From: an uncultured Fluviicola sp.
GTDB taxonomy: Bacteria; Bacteroidota; Bacteroidia; Flavobacteriales; Crocinitomicaceae
Direction: 5' to 3'
Length of the DNA stretch: 64,000 nt
Assembly: GCF_946478805.1 (NCBI RefSeq)
Contig: NZ_CAMLDC010000020.1
Location: 15,604-79,603, forward strand
In this document: piece by piece, positions 44,900 through 53,010 of the stretch
How the letters are laid out: each line of letters starts with the position of its first letter
How positions within the stretch are numbered: position 1 is the stretch's first letter
The notes under the pieces: model-generated
The model's database searches: none
What the model was told of the DNA's origin: nothing
Seen by the model: the letters and a program-made list of their open reading frames with translations, nothing else
Translations under genes and position numbers: made by a program

Positions 44900-45598
44900 A
44901 TGAGATTACTACTATTTGTATTGTTGGGATTTCTACTATTCTCCTGCAAAAAACTGGATAAGAAGCACCCCATTGAGTTTACTATCAAAGCACATATTCC
45001 GTATAGTGATGAACCCATTGCAGGGGTGAAGTATACCATCAAAGAGTACCGATCCAAAAAAGGAGGAAAACTTGGTGAGATAGAATACACTGATTTTACA
45101 CTTGAGGGTTCTACTGATGCCAATGGCGATGCCCGTATCTATTTTGCTCCGAAGAAGAATTTGGATTACATGTATCGAATTGACTTTGATTATTCAAATA
45201 TCCACTTTGCAAACTTCGCGGGAAGTTATTCCTTGATTAATGCCCCCTCTTATGACCTCATTAACCGTCAAGGTCAGCGGAATTATGAAATCAGGGCTTT
45301 ACCAATATGTGGAGTACACTATAAGATAGAAAATGTGAATTGTTTTGATGCAAATGATAAAATGAGGTATAAAGTATATCATTTAGAAGAAGCTCCTAAT
45401 GAAACTTTTGAAACTATATATACATGGAGTAATTATTTTGATGGATGTGAGGTGTTTGGTGAGTACATCAATAATACTTCATTATCCGGCCATCAAATTT
45501 ACCAAATCGAAGTAACGCGAAACAATGTGGTCACCACATATACAGATACTTTCTTCCTTCAGCCTGGGGTAATGAATGACGTTTTCTTAGAATACTAA
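44900..45598 (+). CDS. Tandem lipoprotein 3
   Basis: 232 residues from the ATG at 44900; an in-frame ATG at 44885 adds MKTNA but lies on the promoter-like box and does not fit the other copies. Lipobox LFSC (Cys16). N-terminal half nearly identical to copy 2; C-terminal half like copy 1 (NETFETIYTW... TFFLQPGVMNDVFLEY). The DNA from the last codons through the gap and into the next gene matches the copy 1/copy 2 junction. It is therefore a mosaic. Confidence 0.8.
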   Translation: MRLLLFVLLGFLLFSCKKLDKKHPIEFTIKAHIPYSDEPIAGVKYTIKEYRSKKGGKLGEIEYTDFTLEGSTDANGDARIYFAPKKNLDYMYRIDFDYSNIHFANFAGSYSLINAPSYDLINRQGQRNYEIRALPICGVHYKIENVNCFDANDKMRYKVYHLEEAPNETFETIYTWSNYFDGCEVFGEYINNTSLSGHQIYQIEVTRNNVVTTYTDTFFLQPGVMNDVFLEY

Positions 45599-45602
45599 CC
45601 AA

Positions 45603-45648
45603 GTACGGAAAATCGCAACTCACTTTTGAAACATTTTACTCAAATTTG
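45603..45648 (+). promoter_or_regulatory. 19-nt lipoprotein-upstream element, copy C
   Basis: Identical 19-mer (45603-45621), 19 nt, CAAATTTG (45641-45648), then the ATG at 45664. The whole gap equals that of copy A. Confidence 0.6.
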
Positions 45649-45663
45649 TGAAAATGAATTACT

Positions 45664-46353
45664 ATGAGATTACTACTATTTGTATTGTTGGGATTTCTAC
45701 TATTCTCCTGCAAAAAGCTTGATAAGAAGCATCCTATTGAGTTCACGGTCAAGGCACATATTCCCTATAGCGATGAACCAATCTCGGGGGTGAAATATAC
45801 TATCAAGGAATACCGATCCAAAAAAGGAGGAAAACTCGGTGAGATAGAATACACTGATTTTACACTTGAGGGTTCTACTGATGCCAATGGCGATGCCCGT
45901 ATTTCTTTTGCTCCGAAGAAGAATTTGGATTACATGTACCGAATCTACTTTGACTATTCCAACATTCACTTCGCAAATTATTCGGGAAGCTATTCTTTGA
46001 TTAATGCACCGAGTTTTGACCTCATCAATCGAAACAATCAGCGGGATTACAATATAAAGGCTTTACCCCTAATGCAAATTAATTACAAATTAGAAAATGT
46101 AAATTGCTTAGGATCTGCAGATAGCATGCGAATCATTTTGAGGAATTACGATGAGGAGTATCATCTAGATTTTAATTACGAAGATTGGAGTCCTTACTTA
46201 AATGGTTGTTACAACGAAATATCTCAATACCAAGGAAAAGCAGGTAGACATATGTATAAGATTCAGATTATTAGAAATGGGCTTTTAACAGAGTATATTG
46301 ACACCATATTAATTGCTCCAGGTGTAAATGATAATCTGTTTATTGAATATTAG
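45664..46353 (+). CDS. Tandem lipoprotein 4
   Basis: 229 residues, lipobox LFSC (Cys16). The signal and start are identical to copies 2 and 3 at DNA level; a tract around 45860-45900 is identical to copy 3. The C-terminal ~100 residues (QINYKLENVNCLGSADSM... ending LIAPGVNDNLFIEY) are its own. Cysteines in the second domain (NCLGS and NGCYN) may pair, as in the other copies. Confidence 0.8.
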   Translation: MRLLLFVLLGFLLFSCKKLDKKHPIEFTVKAHIPYSDEPISGVKYTIKEYRSKKGGKLGEIEYTDFTLEGSTDANGDARISFAPKKNLDYMYRIYFDYSNIHFANYSGSYSLINAPSFDLINRNNQRDYNIKALPLMQINYKLENVNCLGSADSMRIILRNYDEEYHLDFNYEDWSPYLNGCYNEISQYQGKAGRHMYKIQIIRNGLLTEYIDTILIAPGVNDNLFIEY

Positions 46354-46361
46354 ATAATCAA

Positions 46362-46407
46362 GTACGGAAAATCGCAACAACTTTTTCAAAATAGTTGCTC
46401 ACATTTG
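46362..46407 (+). promoter_or_regulatory. 19-nt lipoprotein-upstream element, copy D
   Basis: GTACGGAAAATCGCAACAA (46362-46380), 19 nt of unrelated sequence, CACATTTG (46400-46407), then the ATG at 46423. Element and spacing are kept although the spacer has changed. Confidence 0.6.
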
Positions 46408-46422
46408 TGAAAATCAATTGCT

Positions 46423-47115
46423 ATGAAACAATTATTCACTTTGTTGTCCATCTTGTTTTTAGTTGGATGCACTATTACAAAACGCAATTTTAATTCAGGT
46501 TACCATATCGAGTGGAAGAAATCCTATTCCAAAGAGAAAAATGAACCCGACAGACTGGACTTGACTGATTTGAAAGATGATCATTCAAATGAAGTGGAAA
46601 TAGAATCAGAATCAACTTTTCATCCGGTTGATTCAACCAATTTAAACACTCGAAAAAACGAATCCGTTGCAGATGAAATAATCATTCCGAAAGCTGTTTC
46701 GGAAGAAATTTCAGAATCAGAACCTGTTGAAATTCAAAACGCGCAGGTTCAGGAGAAATCTGTTCCGGAAAGTCGAGATGAAATTGTTGATGAGGTAGAA
46801 CAAAAGACAGAACCACTTACTATAGTTTCATTACTTCTTTTTTTGGGAATTGGAATTGCAGCTGGCTTGATTGCAATGTACAGTTCTTTCCTCTATTTAG
46901 GCTCAAGTATCTTTTTGACAGGTCTGGTTTTGGTGTTTTCAATTCTTGCTTTAATCTCTTTTATCCGGGTTCAGCAAAATCCGCATCACTATAAGAACAA
47001 ATGGCTGACTTCACTTATGTTCATTATTTCAACTTGTACTTTGGTCGTCGCGTTGCTTTATTTATTATGTGTTATTGCTATCGAATCAATGGATCCTATT
47101 CTTCAAGGCATATAA
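46423..47115 (+). CDS. Lipoprotein with C-terminal membrane helices
   Basis: 230 residues. Lipobox LVGC (Cys16), then TITKRNFNSGYHIEWKK, a long acidic, probably disordered region (30-125) rich in Glu and Ser, and three hydrophobic segments (about 130-155, 158-180, 195-220). It shares architecture and the C-TI-K...GYHIEW start with the protein at 56975. A lipid anchor plus membrane helices is an unusual topology. Function unknown; last gene of the locus, followed by a terminator for the opposite strand. Confidence 0.7.
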   Translation: MKQLFTLLSILFLVGCTITKRNFNSGYHIEWKKSYSKEKNEPDRLDLTDLKDDHSNEVEIESESTFHPVDSTNLNTRKNESVADEIIIPKAVSEEISESEPVEIQNAQVQEKSVPESRDEIVDEVEQKTEPLTIVSLLLFLGIGIAAGLIAMYSSFLYLGSSIFLTGLVLVFSILALISFIRVQQNPHHYKNKWLTSLMFIISTCTLVVALLYLLCVIAIESMDPILQGI

Positions 47116-47132
47116 GTTGCCTTAAACAAAAA

Positions 47133-47154
47133 GGCCGATTCTTTTGAATCGGCC
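47133..47154 (-). terminator. Rho-independent terminator
   Basis: GGCCGATTC, TTTT loop, GAATCGGCC; on the minus strand it is followed by T residues, serving the 47177-47836 gene; it may also stop the plus-strand locus. Confidence 0.8.
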
Positions 47155-47176
47155 CTATCTATAAATCTGTAGCTGT

Positions 47177-47836
47177 TTACTTAATCTTCTTCAACAGACC
47201 TTCAACTTCTCCCAACTTCGTTGTTTGAGTTCCGATTTCCCCTTCTTTCTTTTGGGTTGAAGCTTCATCGTCTTTGATCTTCTGCTCTGCATCCGCAATT
47301 TTCTTCTTGTAATCTTCGATGTCCTTTTTAGACCGTTCGATATCCTTTAAGAGGTCTTCCTTCTCACCGGTTAGTTTCTTCAATGTTTTCGTCTCCACTT
47401 CGATCATTCCGTTCACACTTTCTTTTGCTGCTGCCTGACCGAATTTCTTTGCACGACTCTCTATCGTTTTGTGCTGATCCTTGTGTTCGCTGTGATTCAG
47501 GTAAGCACCACCCAGGTCAACCGCAAAAGCTACTTTGATATCGGAACCGCTTTCAATGATTTTTGCATAACCGTCAAAATACTTGTCACCCATGTCTTTC
47601 ATTTTGGCCTCTTTTGCCATATATTCACCTTTCGAACTGTTGTATTTTCCACCCCAGTCTTTCATTTCGGATTTCAATTCTTTTTCTACCACGTCTTTAT
47701 TCGCATAAGGAATCGTTACCACGATTGCGTCAAATGATCCGTGAGAGAAGCTTACTTTTTCATTGGAGGTCTTTACTTCCTGGCTGAAAATAAAGGTGGT
47801 AAATAATGTAGCGGTCAAAAGTGTTATCTGTTTCAT
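47177..47836 (-). CDS. Secreted coiled-coil protein, function unknown
   Basis: 219 residues. Signal peptide MKQITLLTATLFTTFIFSQ. Residues 25-130 form a globular part (SFDAIVVTIPYANKDVV, WGGKYNSSKGEYMAKEAKM) and residues ~140-219 a continuous coiled coil rich in Lys and Glu. No lipobox. Periplasmic by inference. Single gene, divergent from holB. Confidence 0.7.
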   Translation of the reverse strand: MKQITLLTATLFTTFIFSQEVKTSNEKVSFSHGSFDAIVVTIPYANKDVVEKELKSEMKDWGGKYNSSKGEYMAKEAKMKDMGDKYFDGYAKIIESGSDIKVAFAVDLGGAYLNHSEHKDQHKTIESRAKKFGQAAAKESVNGMIEVETKTLKKLTGEKEDLLKDIERSKKDIEDYKKKIADAEQKIKDDEASTQKKEGEIGTQTTKLGEVEGLLKKIK

Positions 47837-47893
47837 AGTATTTATTTTTGCAAAGGCAAGTTACAAATTATCTGCCAAATTCGCCATAAAGCT

Positions 47894-47901
47894 TAAATTT
47901 A
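47894..47901 (+). promoter_or_regulatory. -7-like box TAAATTTA placed 4 nt before GTG
   Basis: One mismatch from TAnnTTTG; followed by CAGC and the GTG start of holB at 47906, same spacing as at 16006 and 28343. Confidence 0.4.
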
Positions 47902-47905
47902 CAGC

Positions 47906-49021
47906 GTGCAGTTCAATTCCATACCCGGGCAAGAGGAAATAAAATCTCATTTGATCGAAGAGGTCAAAGGAGGAAAGATCAGTCATGCTCAATTGTTTGC
48001 AGGTAAATCCGGACATGCCACACTGCCCATGGCTTTGGCTTTTGTCCAATACATTTTCTGCGAAAACAAGCAGGAGAAAGATAGCTGCGGAACCTGTCCA
48101 TCATGCAAAAAAGTATCCGACCTGCAGCATCCGGATCTGCATTTTTCTTTTCCGACCGTTCAAACCATTTCCAAAACGACCAATCCGCTTTTACCACTTT
48201 GGAGAACACAAATCCAGGAACAACCGATCTTTGATTTGTACCATTGGACCAAGCGCATGGACGACAAGGAACGGAAACCGATCATCGGGACAGAGGAAAG
48301 CCTCGAAATCGTGAAAAAACTTTCGTTGAAATCATACGAAGGCGGTTACAAAGTGATGCTGATCTGGATGGCGGAAGAAATGAATGCCACGTGTGCCAAC
48401 AAGCTTTTGAAAATCCTGGAAGAACCACCGGCGAAAACATTATTCCTGCTGGTAACGGATAGCCCGGATAAATTACTCACCACGATTCTTTCCAGAACGC
48501 AGATTTTGCGCATTCCTTCCTATCCGATGGATGTGATCCAGCAAGTGGTTGAAAGAAGTGGTGTCGGCCGGCAACTGGCAGAAAGCATTTCTGCCAGAAG
48601 TAATGGAAACCTGATCGACGCACAGCAGATCATGGGAGATCAGTCCGAAGCGAACCTGTTCCGGGAATTGTTCATCCAATTGATGCGTGTCTGCTTCAAA
48701 AAAGATGTGAATGCCATGTTGGATTGGACGGATGAGGTTTCGGCTCTATCCCGTGAAGGACAAAAACAGTTTGTTCAATATGCCTTGCACATGGTCCGTC
48801 AAAGTTTGTTGAAGAACTATACGCAAGACATGCTGACGCGCGTTTCACAGGAAGAAGCTGCTTTCCTGGCTAATTTTGCCAAATTCATCTCAAATAACAA
48901 TGCCCTGGATTTCATGGAAATCTTCAACGATGCACATTATCACCTCGATCGGAATGCCTTTGGGAAATTGCTTTTCACACAGCTCTGCTTTCAAGTCATG
49001 CGCTTTATTCACAGAGCTTAA
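47906..49021 (+). CDS. holB: DNA polymerase III subunit delta'
   Basis: 371 residues starting with GTG. Clamp-loader AAA+ subunit. The zinc module Cys52, Cys61, Cys64, Cys67 (KDSCGTCPSC) is present; the Walker A region (FAGKSGHATL) is degenerate, as expected for the non-hydrolysing delta' subunit, and SRT of the sensor region is seen in TILSRTQIL. The protein acts with tau and delta to load the sliding clamp. First of a housekeeping cluster that continues with ricT and gldH. Confidence 0.92.
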   Translation: MQFNSIPGQEEIKSHLIEEVKGGKISHAQLFAGKSGHATLPMALAFVQYIFCENKQEKDSCGTCPSCKKVSDLQHPDLHFSFPTVQTISKTTNPLLPLWRTQIQEQPIFDLYHWTKRMDDKERKPIIGTEESLEIVKKLSLKSYEGGYKVMLIWMAEEMNATCANKLLKILEEPPAKTLFLLVTDSPDKLLTTILSRTQILRIPSYPMDVIQQVVERSGVGRQLAESISARSNGNLIDAQQIMGDQSEANLFRELFIQLMRVCFKKDVNAMLDWTDEVSALSREGQKQFVQYALHMVRQSLLKNYTQDMLTRVSQEEAAFLANFAKFISNNNALDFMEIFNDAHYHLDRNAFGKLLFTQLCFQVMRFIHRA

Positions 49022-49029
49022 TTTTCCTG

Positions 49030-49542
49030 TTATTTAACGACTTTGTAATTGTGTTTCGCTGAGAATTTCTTTTGGACTTTATCCACTTTCCCTATCTCGA
49101 TTTCATAGTTCTTATCAATGTTTTCCGCTGTTGTTTGAACTTTCTCCACTAATGCCTGCTGCTCTTCAATCGATGCTTTTTCATACTTCTCGATCAGTGT
49201 AAGCAATTTTTTGATTTCCTTCTCCCCGTTATTCTTCATGAATTGGGTATAAGCCAAGGCTTGCATGGTTAAAGAGCTATCTCCTTCATATGGCTGAATT
49301 CCTTTAAAGTCCACCGCAGTTTTCTCACACAAATCCACCAAAGAATCGCATTTTTTCATACAAACATCAATCCCCTTATCTGTTGCCAACGCAAGAATAT
49401 ATGCAGAATCCAATGCATTGATGTGGTCTACAATGAAATCGTTGTATTTGACAACATCGTCAAATGATTTTCTTTTATCACTGTTACAAGACACTGTGAG
49501 CAACAAAGCCGCTGCTGCCGAAAGAATAAGTCCAAATTTCAT
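49030..49542 (-). CDS. Small lipoprotein, function unknown
   Basis: 170 residues, lipobox LTVSC (Cys19). Predominantly helical mature part with KKCDSLVDLCEK and an N-terminal YNDFIVDHINALD; this recalls helical surface lipoproteins of Bacteroidota and spirochaetes, without a firm family match. It interrupts the holB-ricT cluster on the opposite strand. Confidence 0.65.
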   Translation of the reverse strand: MKFGLILSAAAALLLTVSCNSDKRKSFDDVVKYNDFIVDHINALDSAYILALATDKGIDVCMKKCDSLVDLCEKTAVDFKGIQPYEGDSSLTMQALAYTQFMKNNGEKEIKKLLTLIEKYEKASIEEQQALVEKVQTTAENIDKNYEIEIGKVDKVQKKFSAKHNYKVVK

Positions 49543-49678
49543 AGTTGATTTTGTTTAAATTGTTTCCGAAAATAACCATTTAATTGGGAATGCCGAGTTG
49601 CGAATGCGAATTCGGGTTTTTCACAAAGCACTGTTGTCAAGTCGGATGACAAAATGCATTCTTGACTGTTAATTTTCG

Positions 49679-49686
49679 TATTTTTA
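49679..49686 (+). promoter_or_regulatory. -7-like box TATTTTTA of the ricT-gldH operon
   Basis: One mismatch from TAnnTTTG, 17 nt before the ricT ATG; TTG at 49662-49664 gives a short 14-nt spacing. Probable head of the long operon to 56878. Confidence 0.4.
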
Positions 49687-49703
49687 CATCAAATTCAAAA
49701 ACT

Positions 49704-51101
49704 ATGGGATGTTCCTCGTGTAGTAGCGGTGGTGGTACACCTCGCGGCTGTAAAAATAATGGGACCTGTAGTTCTGGTGGATGTAACAAACTAGGTGTAT
49801 TCGATTGGTTGGCAAATATGCAACTTCCAGCTGGTCAAACACCTTATGATATACTTGAAATTCGCTTTAAAAATAGTCGCAAGACATTTTATAGAAATGC
49901 GAAGAACCTTTCACTCCAAGTGGGTGATGTGGTAGCAGTTGAAGCAAGCCCGGGTTATGATATCGGGGTTGTTTCCGTAATAGGTGAGTTAGCCAGAATT
50001 CAGGTCAAAAAGAAATCTCCGGGTTTAAAACCAATGGAGACAAAGAAGATTTTGCGTATCGCAAATCAGGATGATATCGATAAGTGGGTACAAGCCCGCT
50101 CTCTTGAATCGGAAGTCATGTTCCAAGCCCGGACTTTAGCAGTAAATATCGGTTTGGAAATGAAAATTTCCGATGTGGAATACCAGGGAGATTTGACAAA
50201 AGCTACGTTTTATTACACTGCTGAAGGGCGTGTGGATTTTCGTCAGCTGATCAAAGACATGGCAGACCAATTCAAGATCCGGATTGAAATGCGCCAGATC
50301 GGGTCGAGACAGGAAGCCCAAAGATTGGGTGGAATCGGTTCATGCGGTAGAGAATTGTGTTGTTCGACCTGGTTGACAGATTTTCGTTCTGTTTCCACCT
50401 CTGCAGCGCGTTACCAGCAATTATCCCTGAATCCGCAAAAATTGGCGGGTCAATGTGGTAAATTGAAATGTTGCCTGAACTACGAATTGGATATGTACCT
50501 GGATGCAATCAAGTCGTTTCCAAGTACGGATGTCAAGCTTCAAACAGAAAAAGGAACCGCTTTCCATATAAAAACCGACGTTTTCAAAAGACAGTTGTGG
50601 TACATGTATGAAGGTGAAGCTTCCATTGGTGTGGGATTGGTTGCACTGACTCCCGAACGTGCCCAGGATATTATCAAGATCAATAAGACAGGTAAAAAAC
50701 CGGCAGATCTGAAAGATTTTGACACACATGTTCAGGTTGCACGTAAAGAACCGGATTACGACAATGTCGTTGGCCAGGATTCCTTGAACCGTTTCGACAA
50801 TACATTCAGTAAGAATAAGAAACGCAAGAAGAAAAAACCGAATGGTCCTCGTATGGAAGGTGAAGGTGTGAATACAGCTCCTAAACCGGCTCAGAAAACC
50901 GACAGGCCACAAGGCAATAAGCCGCAGCAAGATAAAGCACAGCAAAACCGTCCTCAACAAAATAAACCGCGGCAGCCAAAACCTGCTGAAGGTGGGGAAG
51001 GAAATGCTCCGCAGGCTCAGGCAAATCCGAATAAGAAGAAAAATAATCGTCGTAGGCCACCACGTAAAAATACAGGAGGAAATGAAGGCACTGAAAAATA
51101 G
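49704..51101 (+). CDS. ricT: RicT/PSP1-domain protein
   Basis: 465 residues from the ATG at 49704, chosen since a promoter box lies between it and an earlier in-frame ATG and the family starts with this Cys-rich tract. Five cysteines fall within the first 27 residues (GCSSCSSGG...GCKNNGTC...GGCNKLGVFDWL). The PSP1 domain includes GIGSCGRELCCSTWL and GQCGKLKCCLNYE, whose cysteines bind an iron-sulfur cluster in the Bacillus RicAFT complex that supports RNase Y. The last ~110 residues are Lys/Pro/Gln/Asn-rich and disordered. gldH overlaps its 3' end by 20 nt. Confidence 0.88.
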   Translation: MGCSSCSSGGGTPRGCKNNGTCSSGGCNKLGVFDWLANMQLPAGQTPYDILEIRFKNSRKTFYRNAKNLSLQVGDVVAVEASPGYDIGVVSVIGELARIQVKKKSPGLKPMETKKILRIANQDDIDKWVQARSLESEVMFQARTLAVNIGLEMKISDVEYQGDLTKATFYYTAEGRVDFRQLIKDMADQFKIRIEMRQIGSRQEAQRLGGIGSCGRELCCSTWLTDFRSVSTSAARYQQLSLNPQKLAGQCGKLKCCLNYELDMYLDAIKSFPSTDVKLQTEKGTAFHIKTDVFKRQLWYMYEGEASIGVGLVALTPERAQDIIKINKTGKKPADLKDFDTHVQVARKEPDYDNVVGQDSLNRFDNTFSKNKKRKKKKPNGPRMEGEGVNTAPKPAQKTDRPQGNKPQQDKAQQNRPQQNKPRQPKPAEGGEGNAPQAQANPNKKKNNRRRPPRKNTGGNEGTEK

Positions 51102-51555
51102 TTGGATCTTGGTTCTATTGGTTTTTCTCTACTCATGTGGAGACACACCGCTTTATAACAAATCGTACTCTTTCAAGAACAACTCTTGGGAGCAGGATGT
51201 AAAGCCCGTGTTTAAAGTCAGTATCCCGGACACCACTTCTTTTTATACCATTCAAATTACACTTCGTACAACTACTGATTATGCCTACAATAACCTGTGG
51301 TTTTTTATTCATTCCAAAACACCGCTGGGCCAGGTCGGAAGAGAACCGGTTGAAATTAAAATCGCCAATCCGGATGGATCCTGGGTCGGTGAAACTTCCG
51401 GAACGATCGTAGAAAACACGGTATATTTCAAGCACCGGAAATTTCCCCAAAAAGGAGATTATATGTTTACTTTCGAACAAGGTATCACAGAGCAAAGTGC
51501 AAAGAATGTCATGGATATCAGTTATGTAGTTACCAAAGATCCGGAACAGAAATAA
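51082..51555 (+). CDS. gldH: Gliding motility lipoprotein GldH
   Basis: 157 residues from the ATG at 51082, inside the end of ricT. Lipobox LYSC (Cys18), then [26 protein letters not shown] and [14 protein letters not shown], typical of GldH. In Flavobacterium johnsoniae GldH is needed for gliding, which is tied to the T9SS; four T9SS cargo genes in this window fit. An AGGAGG string lies only 2 nt before the ATG, too close for a good Shine-Dalgarno. Followed by dut after 4 nt. Confidence 0.9.
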   Translation: MKALKNSWILVLLVFLYSCGDTPLYNKSYSFKNNSWEQDVKPVFKVSIPDTTSFYTIQITLRTTTDYAYNNLWFFIHSKTPLGQVGREPVEIKIANPDGSWVGETSGTIVENTVYFKHRKFPQKGDYMFTFEQGITEQSAKNVMDISYVVTKDPEQK

Positions 51556-51559
51556 GGCT

Positions 51560-51994
51560 ATGGAAATCAAAGTCATCAATAAATCGAACAATGAATTGCC
51601 GCATTATGCAACTGCAGATTCAGCCGGATTGGATATCCGTGCTTTTCTAAGTGAATCGGTGACGCTAAAACCCCTGCAGCGCAGGTTGATCCCGACAGGT
51701 CTTTACCTGGAAATTCCAAGTGGATTCGAGGTTCAAATCAGGCCGAGAAGCGGATTCGCCTTCAAGCAAGGTGTAACCGTCCTGAATTCCCCGGGAACCA
51801 TTGATGCGGATTACCGTGGTGAGATTGGTGTGTTATTGATCAACTTGTCCAATGAAGACGTGATGATCGAAAGTGGTGAACGCGTAGCGCAAATGGTTGT
51901 AGCACCTTTTGTACAAGCACAATTAAAACAAACAGATGCACTTTCGGAAACGGACCGTGGAGACGGAGGTTTCGGAAGTACAGGAAAAAATTAA
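51560..51994 (+). CDS. dut: dUTP diphosphatase
   Basis: 144 residues. Hydrolyses dUTP to dUMP and PPi. All five motifs are present: SAGLDIRA (21-28), [24 protein letters not shown] and the C-terminal [11 protein letters not shown] arm. Embedded in the operon, 4 nt after gldH and 8 nt before the nucleotidyltransferase. Confidence 0.97.
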   Translation: MEIKVINKSNNELPHYATADSAGLDIRAFLSESVTLKPLQRRLIPTGLYLEIPSGFEVQIRPRSGFAFKQGVTVLNSPGTIDADYRGEIGVLLINLSNEDVMIESGERVAQMVVAPFVQAQLKQTDALSETDRGDGGFGSTGKN

Positions 51995-52002
51995 ATCATA
52001 TT

Positions 52003-53010
52003 ATGAAAGTGATCGTTCCAATGGCGGGGCGTGGTAGCCGATTAAGACCACATACTCTGACAGTTCCCAAACCACTTGTGCCAGTTGGTGGAAAACCGAT
52101 TGTCCATCGTTTGGTAGAGGATATCGCCGCTTTGTGCAGTGAACCGATTGATGAGATCGGATTTGTGATTGGGGATTTCGGTCCTGAAATTGAAGCGGAA
52201 CTGATCAAAGTAGCAGAAAAATTAGGGGCAAAGGGAAGTATTTTCTACCAGGATAAACCACTCGGAACTGCTCATGCGGTATTGTGTGCTGAAAAATTAT
52301 TGGAAGGTCCGGTTGTAGTTGCATTTGCCGATACCCTATTCCGGGCAAACTTCAAAATCGATCCGGAAGCAGATGGAATCCTGTGGGTAAAACAAATTGA
52401 AGACCCGAGTAATTTCGGTGTTGTCAAATTGAATGACAAAGGCGAGATTATCGATTTTGTTGAAAAACCGAGAGAATTTGTTTCGGATTTGGCCATGATC
52501 GGGATTTATTATTTCAAGGATGGAATTGCTCTGAGAGATGAATTAAACTTTTTGGTTGAAAATGGCATCATAAAGAGCGGTGAATACCAACTTCCCGATG
52601 CATTGCGCAGATTGACGGAAAAAGGGAAGCGCTTTAAACCGGGAGAAGTGGACGAATGGCTCGATTGCGGAAATAAGGAAGTGACTGTTATCACGAACCA
52701 ACGTGTATTGGAATACGATCAGGAAAAAGGTCTTGACCTGGTTGACGATTCTGCAAAAGTTCTGAATTCGATCATTATCCCGCCATGTTATATCGGGAAA
52801 GATGTCATTCTTGAGAACTCCGTTGTAGGACCGCATGTTTCCCTCGGAAAAGGCTCCATGGTTACCAACTCGATTATCAAGAACAGCATTTTGCAACAGT
52901 ACTCCATTATCATTGATGCGAATTTGAAAGACTCCATGTTGGGTTCACATTCAAAATATAAAGGTTTGGCTCGGGATTTGAGCTTAAGCGATTACTCAAT
53001 AATTAGCTGA
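52003..53010 (+). CDS. Sugar-phosphate nucleotidyltransferase
   Basis: 335 residues. The N-terminus MKVIVPMAGRGSRLRPHTLT followed by PKPLVPVGGKPIVH is the NTP-binding loop of glucose-1-phosphate thymidylyl-/uridylyltransferase-like enzymes. The C-terminal ~90 residues contain left-handed beta-helix hexapeptide repeats (PPCYIGKDVILENSVVGPHV). Forms an NDP-sugar; base and sugar not determined. Its TGA overlaps the next ATG by one base. Confidence 0.9.
   Translation: MKVIVPMAGRGSRLRPHTLTVPKPLVPVGGKPIVHRLVEDIAALCSEPIDEIGFVIGDFGPEIEAELIKVAEKLGAKGSIFYQDKPLGTAHAVLCAEKLLEGPVVVAFADTLFRANFKIDPEADGILWVKQIEDPSNFGVVKLNDKGEIIDFVEKPREFVSDLAMIGIYYFKDGIALRDELNFLVENGIIKSGEYQLPDALRRLTEKGKRFKPGEVDEWLDCGNKEVTVITNQRVLEYDQEKGLDLVDDSAKVLNSIIIPPCYIGKDVILENSVVGPHVSLGKGSMVTNSIIKNSILQQYSIIIDANLKDSMLGSHSKYKGLARDLSLSDYSIIS

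Noticed and set aside
47906..48679. Alternative frames inside holB.
   Set aside because: The holB frame has clear delta' motifs over its length; others lack any domain.
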